Positions 18,563-28,310 of a DNA stretch of 28,310 nt are shown here, one piece after another (positions within the stretch are counted from its first letter, which is position 1; every line of letters starts with the position of its first letter). This DNA is from Echinostoma caproni (lineage: Eukaryota; Platyhelminthes; Trematoda; Plagiorchiida; Echinostomatidae), in contig UZAN01039635.1 in the NCBI GenBank assembly GCA_900618425.1, positions 1 to 28,310 on the forward strand, written 5' to 3'. The position numbers and the translations under genes were made by a program. The notes beneath the pieces are model-generated. The model saw only the letters and a program-made list of their open reading frames with translations, made no database searches and was not told the origin of the DNA.

Positions 18563-20579
18563 CTGTGTAGTACCCGTGCGAGAAAAGAGGGCAATGCAAA
18601 AACAAATGAGAGCATGCAAATAGAAGCCAAATAAAAAAGAATACTAAAAGAGAAACATTATACTCACACTGACAGCGGTCAATCAATATACCAACCAACC
18701 AAAAAATCAATCAGTCAACAAATCTACCCATCTCTCTACTTGTTTAGTTATTTGCTGTTACTCAACACATCTGTTCTTCTATCCGTCTCTTCGTGAATTT
18801 ATTTCTACACATGTATAATAATGTGATTTGTATATTTTACAAGCCCTTCCAACTAAAATGGAATAATTTATTCACACCCTTACCGTCATAACCCTGCCTG
18901 CAGCACTTTCGCTAGAGTAGTTTCTTTGAATCGAACAAAGTATCACTTCAGCTTTGCAATTTATAAAGAAAACCGGAGTCATTCATTGAAAAACAAAATC
19001 AGCTACATTTTCGTGGCCTATACTCTGATATACGAAAGGGCGAAACAACTGTCTAGAGCACAGAGAATTTTTGGTTTTACCGACAAATGGAAAAACAGTA
19101 TGCATGCAGTAATGTTTTCAAAGGACAGTTGTTCAGCTGACCCCATAGGTTTACATGACGATTTTTTGTTTTAACTAAGTGATAATCCATTTTTGAATAG
19201 AGTCCATAAAATTCTGGCTCCATTCGCATCCGTCTCAAATGAACTACCTTCAACAACCCTAGAAAATAATTATCCGTATTGGCCGAAAAACTACACTTCA
19301 AACGTCCAATCTCCCCAAATGCGCCCCATGTACTTCATGATGAGTTTATATTTAATTGCCATTTCACAAAAATCATCTGGTCAGGGGTAGGACATAATTA
19401 GTAGTTGCACACAGTAATTATATATGATCAAGTGCACGAATCGAGAGCACTGAATACGATTCAAATTGAGTGAGAGTATTATTGATACCAACATAGACGC
19501 ATTGTTCATTGGCTAACGCACCTTATTCTTAGGAAAGCGACATTACAGCGACATAATATGCGTGGGCTTCGTCAAAGGCTTCCGACATTGCAATTTTCTA
19601 ACTGCTCACAATTTGCAAACGATCATTTATGCATGATATACTTCAAACTGAGAACGATAAAAATGAACTTCAAAAACGGAATCTTTAATAATCAGTTGCG
19701 CACTGTCCCGAGTGGATATAAGTGAATATCGACTGGCTCCTGGGTCATTTACTCAACAGTATCTGGTGCTTCTTACATCAGTTTCAGAATGATTTCCTCA
19801 TTTCATTCTTGCTTCTCAATACAAACGTCATTTTGGGGATCTTCATGCGGGTATCTCTCTCTTATGTCTATACTGTTGTCATTCCTCCAGACAGTAGATA
19901 CCGAGTTGTTGGTAACAAACCCCTCCCCCCGGCCCACTAAATTTAGACGACTAAGTGTCACGCATAAAACAAACTATTTTCACAATCCAGTAAAGTAACA
20001 ACTAATCAACATTTCGTATGCTGTTGGTGACATTTTTCGTTCAGCTACTCGCAAATCCTCTATCCGACAAGATCGGTCAACGATTCCACTCGACCTAAAG
20101 GGTAGCCGCGACACAAAATAAAACAGTTCAGGACAACGGAACAGCAGCAATTCATCACACTCATCGATTTCAAAGAATAGACTGTCTTAATGGTATTAAG
20201 CGGAATTCCAACTTTGCTCCAGCTAGCCACATACAGTGATCCCTAAATGAGCAGTGTAAAAACCCTTCCCTCTTATCACGATTTCGTTTAGTCAATATGC
20301 AAAAGTTCCAATCTGCTGTCCAGCCGTTTGGCGACCGCTTTGGGGTCACGGCGTCATCGATGAAACTGATATGGTTTTGTTTACATGAAGGTGAGTCCGG
20401 TATGTGTCTGTATGTGTAGTACTCGGTCGACCTTGGGTGGATCGATAGTACTTACTATGCTTGGTATTCGACAGGTAACATTCTATCACAAATTACTCTC
20501 ATAATATTTTAGAGATAACAGAATGCACTGTTTACTTTGCCCGGGAAGAACAGTTGCCCTTTGTTTTGATTGACATGAT
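18563..20579. other. Receptor intron, no gene seen
   Basis: This is the 3' part of the 8.7-kb intron 5' of the TM4 exon. It begins with the T-rich tract used by the acceptor at 18563-18564. Open frames at 18926-19174 and 19193-19390 (plus) lack convincing splice or domain support. Confidence 0.45.
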
Positions 20580-20655
20580 GGGGCGGTGGTGTTCAAATTA
20601 TGACCTGGGGATCCCAGGTGCAAACCGTTCTACCGCTGCCCGGTCTTCCCCACTG
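20580..20655 (-). repeat. Possible tRNA-derived SINE relic
   Basis: On the minus strand a weak A box (AGCGGTAGAACGGTTTG, 20621-20637) is followed by a hairpin ACCTGGGATCCCCAGGT resembling an anticodon arm. A degenerate B box (ATTTGAACACC) comes next. The order is that of a tRNA, but stems and boxes are poorly kept, and it is not of the same family as the SINE at 21451. Confidence 0.35.
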
Positions 20656-21450
20656 CTGTCCCAGATAGCCTTTGTATGAAACACGGCTCTATTGCTGAAA
20701 CCTAACTGTGCATTTGTATATTTTTATAAATAAAAAAGAAGCAAACTGTCATTTACAATTACTACATACTAGTTTGAAAGTAAACAGTAAACCGCGGGAC
20801 GAATGACCTGTGTTTCGGTATTGCAATCACCGATCATTTTAAAATCACATCAATCAACTTTTTCCTTAGTGCTGAATGCAATCGGTCATTGTCTTCAATT
20901 GAGCGTCTACACGCATGCTCCGTCTGAAATGAAGTGTGTTGATAATAGGTTTGGAATAGCTGTGAATGATTAGTTCAAGGTGTAACGGCATTGAAACCGA
21001 AACGGTCGGACATGTGTTTCGTACTAATAATTGTCTTACGTTCCCTGTCCCTTTCAGGCGCACAATGGTTGATTACAGTGACAACTAACAACGAACACTC
21101 AGGAGAGTTAGGAAATACATGACAACTCATTATTGATACAAATCGTAAGTACTGCCCTCTACCAAATACAGTGTGTGCTTTGCCTTTTGCACGTTCGTTC
21201 CGTGCGTCAATATACGTTCGTGCGCGACAGTCGAGTGTGAAGTGAAATTTAGAAAAAAGAGGTACTATAAAGTTTTGTATACAAATTGTCGTTTGGCAGG
21301 TGCTTGTATTGCTTGAATTCGGAAATGTTCATGGATGTCGGTGGATTTCAGGGATAACAATTCGTTCAGCCTCCATGCTAACTGGTGGATTTCCAATGTC
21401 TATTTAGGTTGGATGGCTAATCCAAGTCTGCAAAAATCAGTGATGTAGGT

Positions 21451-21560
21451 GTGGCCTCATAGCTCAACTGGAAGAGCGTACACTGCACAAAAACGTGGGC
21501 GACGACCATGTGCAGGTTTGAGTCCCACCGCAGGTACTGAACGTTTAACCGTGCATCGTG
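21451..21560 (+). repeat. tRNA-derived SINE, best-preserved copy
   Basis: It starts GTGGCCTCATAGCTCAACTGG. The A box TAGCTCAACTGG is at 21460-21471 and the D-arm can pair GCTC/GAGC. The B box GGTTTGAGTCC is at 21515-21525, then the family tail TACTGAACGTTTAAC. The acceptor stem and T-arm cannot be closed, so this is a SINE head rather than a functional tRNA. Related pieces are at 15961-16020 and 16212-16380. Confidence 0.72.
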
Positions 21561-22399
21561 TCTTTCCATCATGAGGAGACTGCACTATGACCCAGCGAGC
21601 CATTCAGAATGTCTCCAAACAGATGCAGATCCACTCATTCCTGAACGATCAATGGGTGGAGGCCCAACGAAGCTCAATCTCACATAGTCATTTATTTGAG
21701 GACTTCCGAGCAACATTCTTCTATCTACTCTTGCCCACGGATAGGTCACTTCAGCAAATAAACACGGAGAGAGGCAGTTTAGCGGTAACAAATCCCACAA
21801 AGTGGATGTATAATTGGGGTACCCAAGGCTTCCTCCCGACGGTAAGAAAAGTCTTAGCACCGCACTGGACAGCTACCGCCCGTCCGAGCTGTAGATTCCC
21901 CAACCAGTAAGCTGCTGTCCGTGCACTTTCCACCTGTCTCATTGGGCGCATGACCCTAGAAGCCGATCCCAAAAAGCGGACTGTCAATCAACGCACTAAC
22001 AAACAACCTACTGAAGCGGAAACCAAAGACCTTGCGTAATAGGTCTCCACAAGCTCCCATACGAGTGTTTCGGTCTCGCTCCCCCCCGTTGGATTTACGC
22101 CACATCGTCTTGTGGGTCCGACATTTCAGTCAAATGCGCCGGTCAGGGTTCCTAGGGAATAACTTCTTCGTCGGTGTGGGCTATCTAGAACTGTCGTACC
22201 AAAACGTAGCAGGTACCCATTTGGAGAGGTTTCTTTCTCATCTCCCCAGTTCTTTCTCATACCCCGCAAACTTCGGCGATGCCCCTTTTTGCCCCAGCCA
22301 TGAGATATCCCTCAGCAATCTACTTTTAAGGTCAACCAACCAGAAGCTATCCGATTTTGAAACCGAAACCTCCGTTTCTAACAAACCGTACTGACTGTT
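21561..22399. other. Relatively GC-rich stretch of unknown origin
   Basis: This 0.8-kb stretch between the SINE and the second RTE relic is richer in GC than its surroundings. It carries overlapping open frames on both strands (for example plus 21587-21910 and 22032-22394, minus 21585-21860), none of which I recognise. It may be the 5' portion of the RTE copy that follows, but I see no signature to prove this. Confidence 0.35.
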
Positions 22400-23250
22400 C
22401 ACAAACTCTAAAAGCTCCTTAGCTTGAACCCTAAAAGCGTTCCATTTAGATATTTGCTGTGTCTGCGATACACGCATACATAACCTTTCTTCACTCATCA
22501 TCTTGCAATCTGCAGATCCAAACTCATTCCCAAGCTTCCTTCGCCGTGTTTCGGGCAATTCGGCATCCGAAGCTCGCCGGCTTGCTGGTGTCGGGATGGT
22601 GCAGAGTCAAGACTGAGCATTCACTTCTTGACTAAATTCCGGTTAGTAACCAGCTGTGCACTGTATGTCTAGACGGCTCAGTACAGGTTAACTGCTACAG
22701 AACAAAGAATCGGTGCCTATTCGTTGTATCACTGTAGGCATTCACTGGTTACTGTTCGCAAGAAATGAAGGATGAATTCTACACGGATCTCTCTAAACTG
22801 CTCCAACGTGCTTGATTAATGGACATCGTGCTACTCGCTGGAGACCTTAACGCTCAAGTGAGACCCTTAGAAGACTAAGAGAACCTTGTCGGTGGTACAC
22901 ATTCAAGCTCAGCCAACCAGGCGGATAACCGGAAACGCCTACTGTAACGTTTTACTGATCCTGGACCGTTCCTGCCCAGCACCAATTTCTAGCACAAGAT
23001 ACGACATCACTCTACATGGAAACCACCAAACTCTTCACAGTGATGGACCACATTGCCGTCAGCCACCGCTGGCGAGGGTTCACTGAAGATCGCTACTATT
23101 GCTGGTTATAAACCGTGTACACGAGCCGTGCTCTGCTACTTACCAGATTCTCCCTCCATCTGGCATTCAGCACAGAAAATTCACCGGAAAAGATTGTCTA
23201 CAATACTACGATACCAATTCATGCAGACGACTTTGAAATTTGGTATATAG
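22400..23250 (+). pseudogene. Second RTE retrotransposon copy, endonuclease part only, broken
   Basis: Plus-strand frames give endonuclease signatures in order: HLDICCVCDTRIH (from 22443), FLRRVSGNSASEARRLAGVG, MKDEFYTDLSKLLQRA (from 22764), LLAGDLNAQV (22840-22857 and flanks), then STWKPPNSS and DHIAVSHRWRG. The catalytic Glu of the SET motif is Asp, but GDLN is intact. The final SDHA motif is gone, the equivalent reading TSRALL. Stops and frameshifts interrupt every part. The text differs enough from the copy at 3777-6443 to be another RTE lineage or an older copy. After about 23250 the match ends; no polymerase follows. Confidence 0.8.
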
Positions 23251-23499
23251 TGACGGAACCCGATAGTTCGCTAACACTTCAAGAAACACTTAACTCTGCT
23301 TATCAACGGAGAATTACATTGAATTCAATACTTAAAAATGCAAAGTCCTATCCCTAGGCCACAAGAGTAGATTCTGTATTTTTTTCGGAAATCAGCCACA
23401 AACTACAAATGATAAAATGCAAGGTATAATTATTTATTCGAGAAGATTTAAGCTGATCGATCAATTGCACCAGGGCTGTGAAGAATGTTGGCTTGTTTT

Positions 23500-23822
23500 G
23501 GTTAGTATTTGATTGGTTTGAATCAGCACTGTTCCCACGTTTGCTGTTAGTATGCATTCGGCCGTACACAGAGTATGCTATCCAAGCTTGGAGCCCATGG
23601 TTGCAACGTGATCGCAAGATGCCTGAGCGCCCACAAAGGATGGTCACCAAGATGGTCAGTGGATCGCCTTTTCTGATATATGACGAGAGATTACGATCAA
23701 CCGGACTATATTCTGCTCAGCATCGCCGGATTCGGGGAGACTTGATTTTGGCGTATCAGCTAATGCATAACCCCAACGTTTGCAGTCAGAGTATGTTAAA
23801 CTTCGAACACCCTTCAATCTAA
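23500..23822 (+). pseudogene. CR1/jockey-like reverse transcriptase C-terminal fragment
   Basis: The plus-strand frame reads ALFPRLLLVCIRPYTEYAIQAWSPW, then ERPQRMVTKMV, DERLRSTGLYS and RIRGDLILAYQLMH, ending in a stop at 23820-23822. This is the thumb and C-terminal part typical of CR1-like non-LTR elements (R-PH-EYA-QAWSP, the L-ER-QRRATK block, YEERL--LGL--LE-RR-RGDLI). The catalytic palm motifs are not present, so it is a 5'-truncated or eroded copy. The open frame begins upstream at 23478, but similarity starts about 23500. A GATTGAATAAA sequence near 23910 could be close to its original 3' end. Confidence 0.85.
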
Positions 23823-25106
23823 CGTTGTTTGTGCACCAGCTATTAAATCTTTCCAGCAGAGACGTGATGAAACCCTAGCAGGTCTCACATTTCTACAAAA
23901 CTAAAGAGATTGAATAAAAACTGCATTATCCTTACTCTCCTAACCGGATTTGTATGTGACACGTTATCACTTTTTCATCGAGAAGGAACTCAATTGTGTA
24001 CATAGCTCATGGAACAAGAGAAGCATGGGCTGGTAATTAATTCCAAAAATAACCCATTAACTTTGACTTTGAAGAATCTTTTCTAAAATCTGGCCTCATT
24101 CAGATATTAGTACTTTTATACATTTTTCAATAATGGGTTTTCGAACGAATGGTATTTCAATTTCGCTTTTTAGTAGACATCAAACCCAGTGTGAAATGAG
24201 ATGATGAGTAAAGAAACAGTTTATGGCAAATTACTTCAGGAAATATTTCACTGTCTGTCTTGATACTGTTACTGTTTGATACTGTTACAGTGTTCGTTGA
24301 TGAGCTGTTGGTGTGCAACGTGTCTAACTTTCTGCAAACGGGAGGAAAACAGTTCTAAATAGCTTTTCAGCTTCCACGAGTCATCCATTTATCACGATGG
24401 CCTGACTTCATCGAGTGTACGATAAGTATTACATACGTCTTACCTCGACAGTTAAACGCCTTTTCTTCAGGCAAGCCTCTATGCTGTCCCATGTTTTGAG
24501 GAGGATTACTGATAAGAATTGAATGTCTGCACTGTTTAATAGGTCAAGGCCTTTGAGTTCGACTGTGGCTTGCTGCTATTGCATATTGGTTTGCAAACGT
24601 ACGGTGGATAAACGTTCAATCAATAATTCTTCGAATTTTCAAGGTCTGATCATCTTCAGCCGTGATACATTTCTAAAATCCTTGCTGTTTATAGTACAGA
24701 ATCATTGGCTTATGATTTTTACCCGTTCATTGTGAAATTGCTATGAATGATTACAAAAACATGGTCGGTGATACAAATTAAATACCGTACTGGCTGATGG
24801 GTAGCTCTTGGTCGACTTTCCATTGATACGTTGTTCACCCTGTCTGTTACCTTAAGTAACACCTGAGAATACTGGATGATATGAACCGAGTAAAACAACA
24901 AGAAAAACATGAGAATGTGCGATCGATTCTCCTCCAGAAAAGCTGCTTGCATCTTTATATTGAGAAAAGCGTCGTGCACCTGGATGAAGTTCATTTTGAG
25001 GGGGTTGAAATGGTGGCAGAAGGGTTACTTTCGTCACTAGCAAATTATGTATAGAAGCTCGTCAATTGGTTTACTTCAGTATTCCTAAGATAAAAAGTAC
25101 TGTTGT
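23823..25106. other. Receptor intron, no gene seen
   Basis: AT-rich sequence. A short direct repeat TTGATACTGTTAC occurs twice at 24260-24288. Minus-strand open frames at 24719-25043 are flanked by CAG sites but match nothing I know. Confidence 0.4.
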
Positions 25107-25333
25107 TTATTTTAACCCCAATTTTTCAGTCGCTTTCATTATATCAGGTTGGTTAACATTTACATTTGCCCCCGGCACGTCTGCCTCTGATATTAATTTT
25201 TGTTTTGAAGGTTTTTCAACATCGTTTGCAATATCTTTCAGCCAGTCTCCGCTCTGAGACTTATGCCTAAGCTCCTTTCCGGATATTAGGAGCGTTTCCG
25301 CAAAAAATGTAATATTAAAATCATCTACGTCTA
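25107..25333 (-). other. Unexplained coding-like segment with splice acceptor and stop
   Basis: On the minus strand a plausible acceptor (ATTCTCTCCAG, AG at 25334-25335) is followed by two bases and 74 open codons ending in TAA at 25107-25109. The composition is protein-like: hydrophilic and rich in Lys, Asp and Glu, for example SGDWLKDIANDVEKPSKQKL and SEADVPGANVNVNQPDIM. Two stops lie just upstream of the acceptor in the same frame. It reads like the terminal exon of a gene or a retrocopy end. However, it sits inside a receptor intron on the same strand and I recognise no family. The plus-strand frame at 25066-25257 is its complement. Chance remains possible. Confidence 0.35.
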
Positions 25334-26189
25334 CTGGAGAGAATCACTATGTCCCTGTGGTAGAAGTTTAAGAGGTGCCGAAGTCCCTAAAGCTAACAAG
25401 TGGTATAGCTGTGACTTGTTATCCACCGTTCCGCTCAAATGCGTGTCAAACAACTTGCTGCACCTATTTCCGAGGTTGTACTATCTGAATGTCATGAAGA
25501 AGTATCCCTGATTACTGGGTAGCTGTCCAATCAAGAATCGATCTTCCAAATATCGAAAATTGCTTGTACATCAGCACAATCTAAAGCGTTTGATCAATCG
25601 GATGACCCCCCAAAGTAGTATTTATGAACCTATTCAATTTACTCCCAATCCTTCGCTCTCGTAGCAGATGCTAACGTTGTTTACAAGGTTCCATCATCTT
25701 TAGATCTACCCTTCCGGTTACAGAAAGTTTAATTCGCCCGGTAGGAGTTGATTGTAAATCTTACTGTATCTTGGTACATAGTTTGATAAGTTTACTGCAA
25801 ACGGTTTATCAAAGATAACTGTTACGTGCCATCTTTTCTCAATAATTTTGGGATATGGTAGAAACCTGAAAAGATATAGCAAAAAGCTTCTGATGCAATC
25901 TGTACAACACTCTGCTTCAATGTTCCTTATTGGAGTTCATGTAGAGCAAAGAATAATTTATGTTGAATAAGCTTATTCCCCGACGTCTTCAAACTCGTAT
26001 ATTGTGCACAAACGAGAAATTCAAAGGTGCTTACCGTGGGTTATACTTCACTCAGAGATTCTGAGAACGTAGAGTGTTATCCATAACGTGGTAAAATCTG
26101 TTTTTATCAAAAAATCCCAGGAGAATCCACAAAAATATGCTCGGTCCAGCTTAGTTTTCTTTGGAGATCATAGGTTTCAGTATGATCTT

Positions 26190-26225
<36 letters not shown>

Positions 26226-27174
26226 CAATAAATCGATTGAAAGTTACTATTAATTGATGAAAATGTCGGTACACATTTGGTTGTGTGTCAACGTCCAGTA
26301 ACCGTGTAATCCAGAGTATCATCGGATACACTAGAAACGGTGTCACAAATGGCATGAAGCTGAGCCCTGATCCGAAGATAATTCGGGAGATTATTCACAT
26401 TGCTCAAACTACATGATCATGCACAGAAATCCCGTTCCGCTTTTTCCAGCGTATAACCTAACAAATGATCTAAGGAAATCTACTGAGAACACTGATCCTA
26501 ATATATTTGAGTCCTACAAATATCTGTTATTGTCTGTCTGTGCATTGGATCTTCAAACTGAAACTTGATAAAGCATGAAGCACACCTTACATTCCAAGTT
26601 AAAGAAAGCTGTCTGTAGCAAGGGCAAAAGCACGTATCAGTTGGCATTTTACACTGGGAATTGTATGTATCGGTGTATTTTAAACCTCAACACGAACCCA
26701 CGGGAAGATAAAAGCATGAGATTTTAAGTTACTCCCATAATAAAACTTTGAACTAGGACTTTTCCAAGTTGTTTTATTGTGCGTTGGGTGCTTTTGAGAT
26801 GCATCACATCCAGCCAAACGGTCTTAGTCAGGCTCAAAAAATCCGTTGAGAATCTATTATATTTATACTTTAACAAGGTTGGCTTCCATTGGTTCTGATA
26901 GACTTGTTCAATATGTCATCTTTGTCCAATGTCAAGTCAATCGCACATACAATTTCATTCACTTATTTTGAACGCAGAACAGACAATCTTGGGTGCATGA
27001 GTTGGTTGTACCGTCTTTTAGTTTTCTCAGTTCCACATCCGTATTTTTCAGTGAATCTATACATGTGATGTAAATATTATCCATTGGTTAGCTATTGCAC
27101 CTAAACTTCCAATTTACTTCTCTAAGACACGTATGCACAGACCACTAGGAACTGAGTATAAACTGATGCTAACG
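25334..27174. other. Receptor intron, no gene seen apart from a microsatellite
   Basis: AT-rich sequence with the (AAT)n array listed separately. A plus-strand stretch around 26430-26560 reads as a short protein-like frame but has no recognisable motif. Confidence 0.4.
26192..26225. repeat. (TAA)n microsatellite
   Basis: Eleven perfect TAA units followed by a further T, ending where CAATAAATC begins. A perfect array of this length is likely to vary between individuals. Confidence 0.95.
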
Positions 27175-27255
27175 ACGTAACTCAATTGGCATTGCTACTC
27201 GCTCAGTTCGGGATTCAGTTATGACTAGCGATATGGATCAACGTGCTCCAGATCA
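27175..27255 (+). repeat. Possible tRNA-derived SINE relic
   Basis: TAACTCAATTGG (27178-27189) resembles a polymerase III A box and is followed by GCTCAGTTCGGGATTCAG and a very degenerate B-box region (GGATCAACGTGC). The match is weak and the family differs from the SINE at 21451. Confidence 0.28.
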
Positions 27256-27284
27256 AAGACCTAACGTAACTGTTTTACATTTAC

Positions 27285-27338
27285 CCCACCCACTTACTTT
27301 TGAGTAGCGCGGTGTGAGATAATTGATAGTGATTTGAA
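27285..27338 (-). CDS. Possible class B GPCR exon: intracellular loop 2 to TM4 start
   Basis: On the minus strand a 54-nt segment reads QITINYLTPRYSKVSGW plus one base, ending at donor GGG|GTAAATG. The single leftover G plus TT of the exon at 18423-18562 makes Val, so the splice would give SGW-V-TPLLV, fitting the GW-x-x-P pattern at the start of TM4 in secretin-family receptors. Among places between 18563 and 28310 where Trp plus one base precedes a GT, it is the only one I found with Gly-Trp. Against it, the acceptor (GGTCAG, or TTTTAAG nine bases earlier) lacks a pyrimidine tract, and a stop lies just upstream in frame. The boundary at the high end is uncertain. Confidence 0.42.
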
Positions 27339-27348
27339 CTGACCATCC

Positions 27349-27918
27349 TTAAAACTTCACCTACACACACAATCCTCAGATCTGAGTGTACAGTTGACCA
27401 GATGAACCGGGTATTGTGCGCAAAGGTGAAGTCTGAACGTTGCACTGTTCTGATACGCAACTCGTGGGAAAGTTAATTGAAGGAATTAAAACGTGTAGAG
27501 AATATCTAGCACTTTTGAAAAATAGGGAGCTTGCTTTGTTCCGAATAGGCGACACATTGATCCATCCTTTGTGATTTTCATGTTCACTATGTACGATTTT
27601 GTAAATTTGAATCCACAAATACGGTGTAATTGCTGAAAATACACCCATCCGAGTGCATAAAGCTACTACTGACTTGACTTGACTTGACTTATCCAATCCT
27701 TTTGAAATGGTTTGACGTAAACAGATTAGTGATGCGGCATGAAACACTTTCGGAATAAACCGTGGATGGAGGAGGAAATGTTCGATAGAGGTAATTCATG
27801 GACTAATGTGAGTTGCTTAATCATGCTTCTGCTTGACGCTAGCCGCCCCTCATTGCCTGCCGTTTTGATCGATAAAACCGTAGGTTATCTGCAGAATGAT
27901 GTATAAATTTAATATTTA
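27349..27918. other. Sequence upstream of the putative loop-2 exon
   Basis: It holds a 123-codon minus-strand frame (27376-27747) without recognisable motifs and the (GACTT)4 array inside it. I searched for the TM3 signature NY-W--LVEG and did not find it, so TM1-TM3 and the extracellular domain of the receptor are expected beyond the right end of the window. Confidence 0.4.
27671..27690. repeat. (GACTT)4 minisatellite
   Basis: Four perfect tandem GACTT units occur. Short arrays of this kind often terminate RTE-type elements and SINEs in flatworms, so this could mark the 3' end of an eroded element, but no body is recognisable beside it. Confidence 0.85.
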
Positions 27919-28032
27919 TCAAATAAATCTGTTCTCATTCTGGTGGTAACCGTATCAACCATCGTATCGACGGCTGTTCATAAAGCACGATAATGGTTGA
28001 TACGGTTACCACCAGAATGAGATCAAATAAAT
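27919..28032. repeat. Perfect 30-bp stem hairpin between 10-bp direct repeats
   Basis: The left arm 27933-27962 (starting TCTCATTCTGGTGG) is the exact reverse complement of the right arm 27993-28022, separated by 30 bases. Inside the loop, TATCG (27965-27969) can pair with CGATA (27988-27992) across a 2-nt bulge, extending the stem to 35 bp. The direct repeat TCAAATAAAT at 27919-27928 and 28023-28032 brackets the palindrome like a target duplication. A related inverted copy of the loop lies at 28119-28147 (TGCTTTATGAACA-CC---GATACGAT). It is a foldback-type structure of unknown origin. Its perfect stem implies recent formation or gene conversion. Confidence 0.85.
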
Positions 28033-28118
28033 GCGACAGATTTCTCGTCCAGATTGTTTAGTTGGAAGACAAGAAAATGTGGATTCCTCATCAGAATGAG
28101 CAGTCTGACCTATTTGGT

Positions 28119-28147
28119 GATGCTTTATGAACATCCAGTGATACGAT
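28119..28147 (-). repeat. Extra inverted copy of the hairpin loop
   Basis: TGCTTTATGAACATCCAGTGATACGAT matches, with a few mismatches, the reverse complement of the hairpin loop and inner stem at 27961-27987. It suggests the hairpin arose from a local template-switch or is part of a larger decayed repeat. Confidence 0.6.
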
Positions 28148-28310
28148 CTAATAACCTGTGTTAAAATAATGGACTGGAATTAACCAAGCAATCAAAGGGG
28201 TTTGTGTTGACAACAATAGTCTGTTGGATTATGATTAGGCAACTTTGTTGTACTTGCCATAAGTTAGAGGGACATTGGCAAGTTCGGATTCTTGTTCAAA
28301 AATACGATAT

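Noticed and set aside
18330..18710. 126-codon membrane-protein-like minus-strand frame as one exon
   Set aside because: Only the part at 18423-18562 matches the receptor. The rest is T-rich intron (giving Phe/Leu-rich residues) and the CA repeat.
21451..21536. Functional tRNA gene
   Set aside because: A and B boxes are present and a D-arm can form, but the acceptor stem and T-arm do not pair and the anticodon arm is irregular. Related pieces occur at 15961-16020 and 16212-16380, so a SINE explains it better.
24719..25043. Further receptor or nested-gene exon on the minus strand
   Set aside because: Two frames are open with CAG and GTAACA sites nearby, but no family motif is visible and the position does not fit the receptor order.
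28080..28105. Additional hammerhead on the minus strand (CTGATGAGG)
   Set aside because: A tiny GG/CC stem could form, but the GAAA segment is missing.
1..28310. CRISPR arrays, bacterial operons or prophage
   Set aside because: No regularly spaced direct repeats. Gene structure, introns and repeats are those of an animal genome.

Overview
This looks like a eukaryotic, AT-rich stretch of a flatworm genome, most likely a digenean trematode. I infer this from RTE-type non-LTR retrotransposon relics with trematode-like protein signatures, tRNA-derived SINE fragments, a hammerhead-ribozyme repeat, and short exons with GT-AG splice sites separated by introns of several kb. I cannot name the species. 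No bacterial-style operon is present, and nearly all long open frames are chance frames or shadows of decayed repeats.

The one gene I can recognise runs on the minus strand and encodes a secretin-family (class B) G-protein-coupled receptor. In transcription order the visible exons are: a possible intracellular-loop-2 exon ending in Gly-Trp (27285-27338, uncertain), TM4/extracellular loop 2/start of TM5 (18423-18562), rest of TM5 plus loop 3 (14489-14574), TM6/extracellular loop 3/TM7 start (9173-9332) and a 42-nt mini-exon completing TM7 (2366-2407). Phases are compatible at every junction. The extracellular hormone-binding domain and TM1-TM3 should lie beyond the right end. The C-terminal tail exon is unresolved, either in 1-2365 or beyond the left end.

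The introns are packed with old mobile DNA. An almost end-to-end but dead RTE element lies on the minus strand at 3777-6443. The centre of its polymerase is deleted and catalytic residues are lost in both domains. Part of a second RTE copy (about 22400-23250) and a CR1-like fragment (about 23500-23822) lie on the plus strand. tRNA-derived SINE pieces occur at 15961-16020, 16212-16380 and 21451-21560, with weaker candidates at 20580-20655 and 27175-27255.

The most interesting object is a 389-bp palindromic element at 7675-8063, flanked by a 12-bp direct repeat that looks like a target-site duplication. Each inverted arm encodes a minimal type I hammerhead ribozyme. The plus-strand copy (7935-7988) has an intact catalytic core. 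The minus-strand copy (7730-7783) has lost core base C3. A much older relative lies just to the left (about 6955-7185), and a fragment may sit at the window start. A second unusual structure is a perfect 30-bp stem with a 30-nt loop at 27933-28022, bracketed by 10-bp direct repeats and with an extra copy of its loop about 100 bp away. A 74-codon coding-like segment at 25107-25333 is preceded by a plausible splice acceptor and is unexplained.
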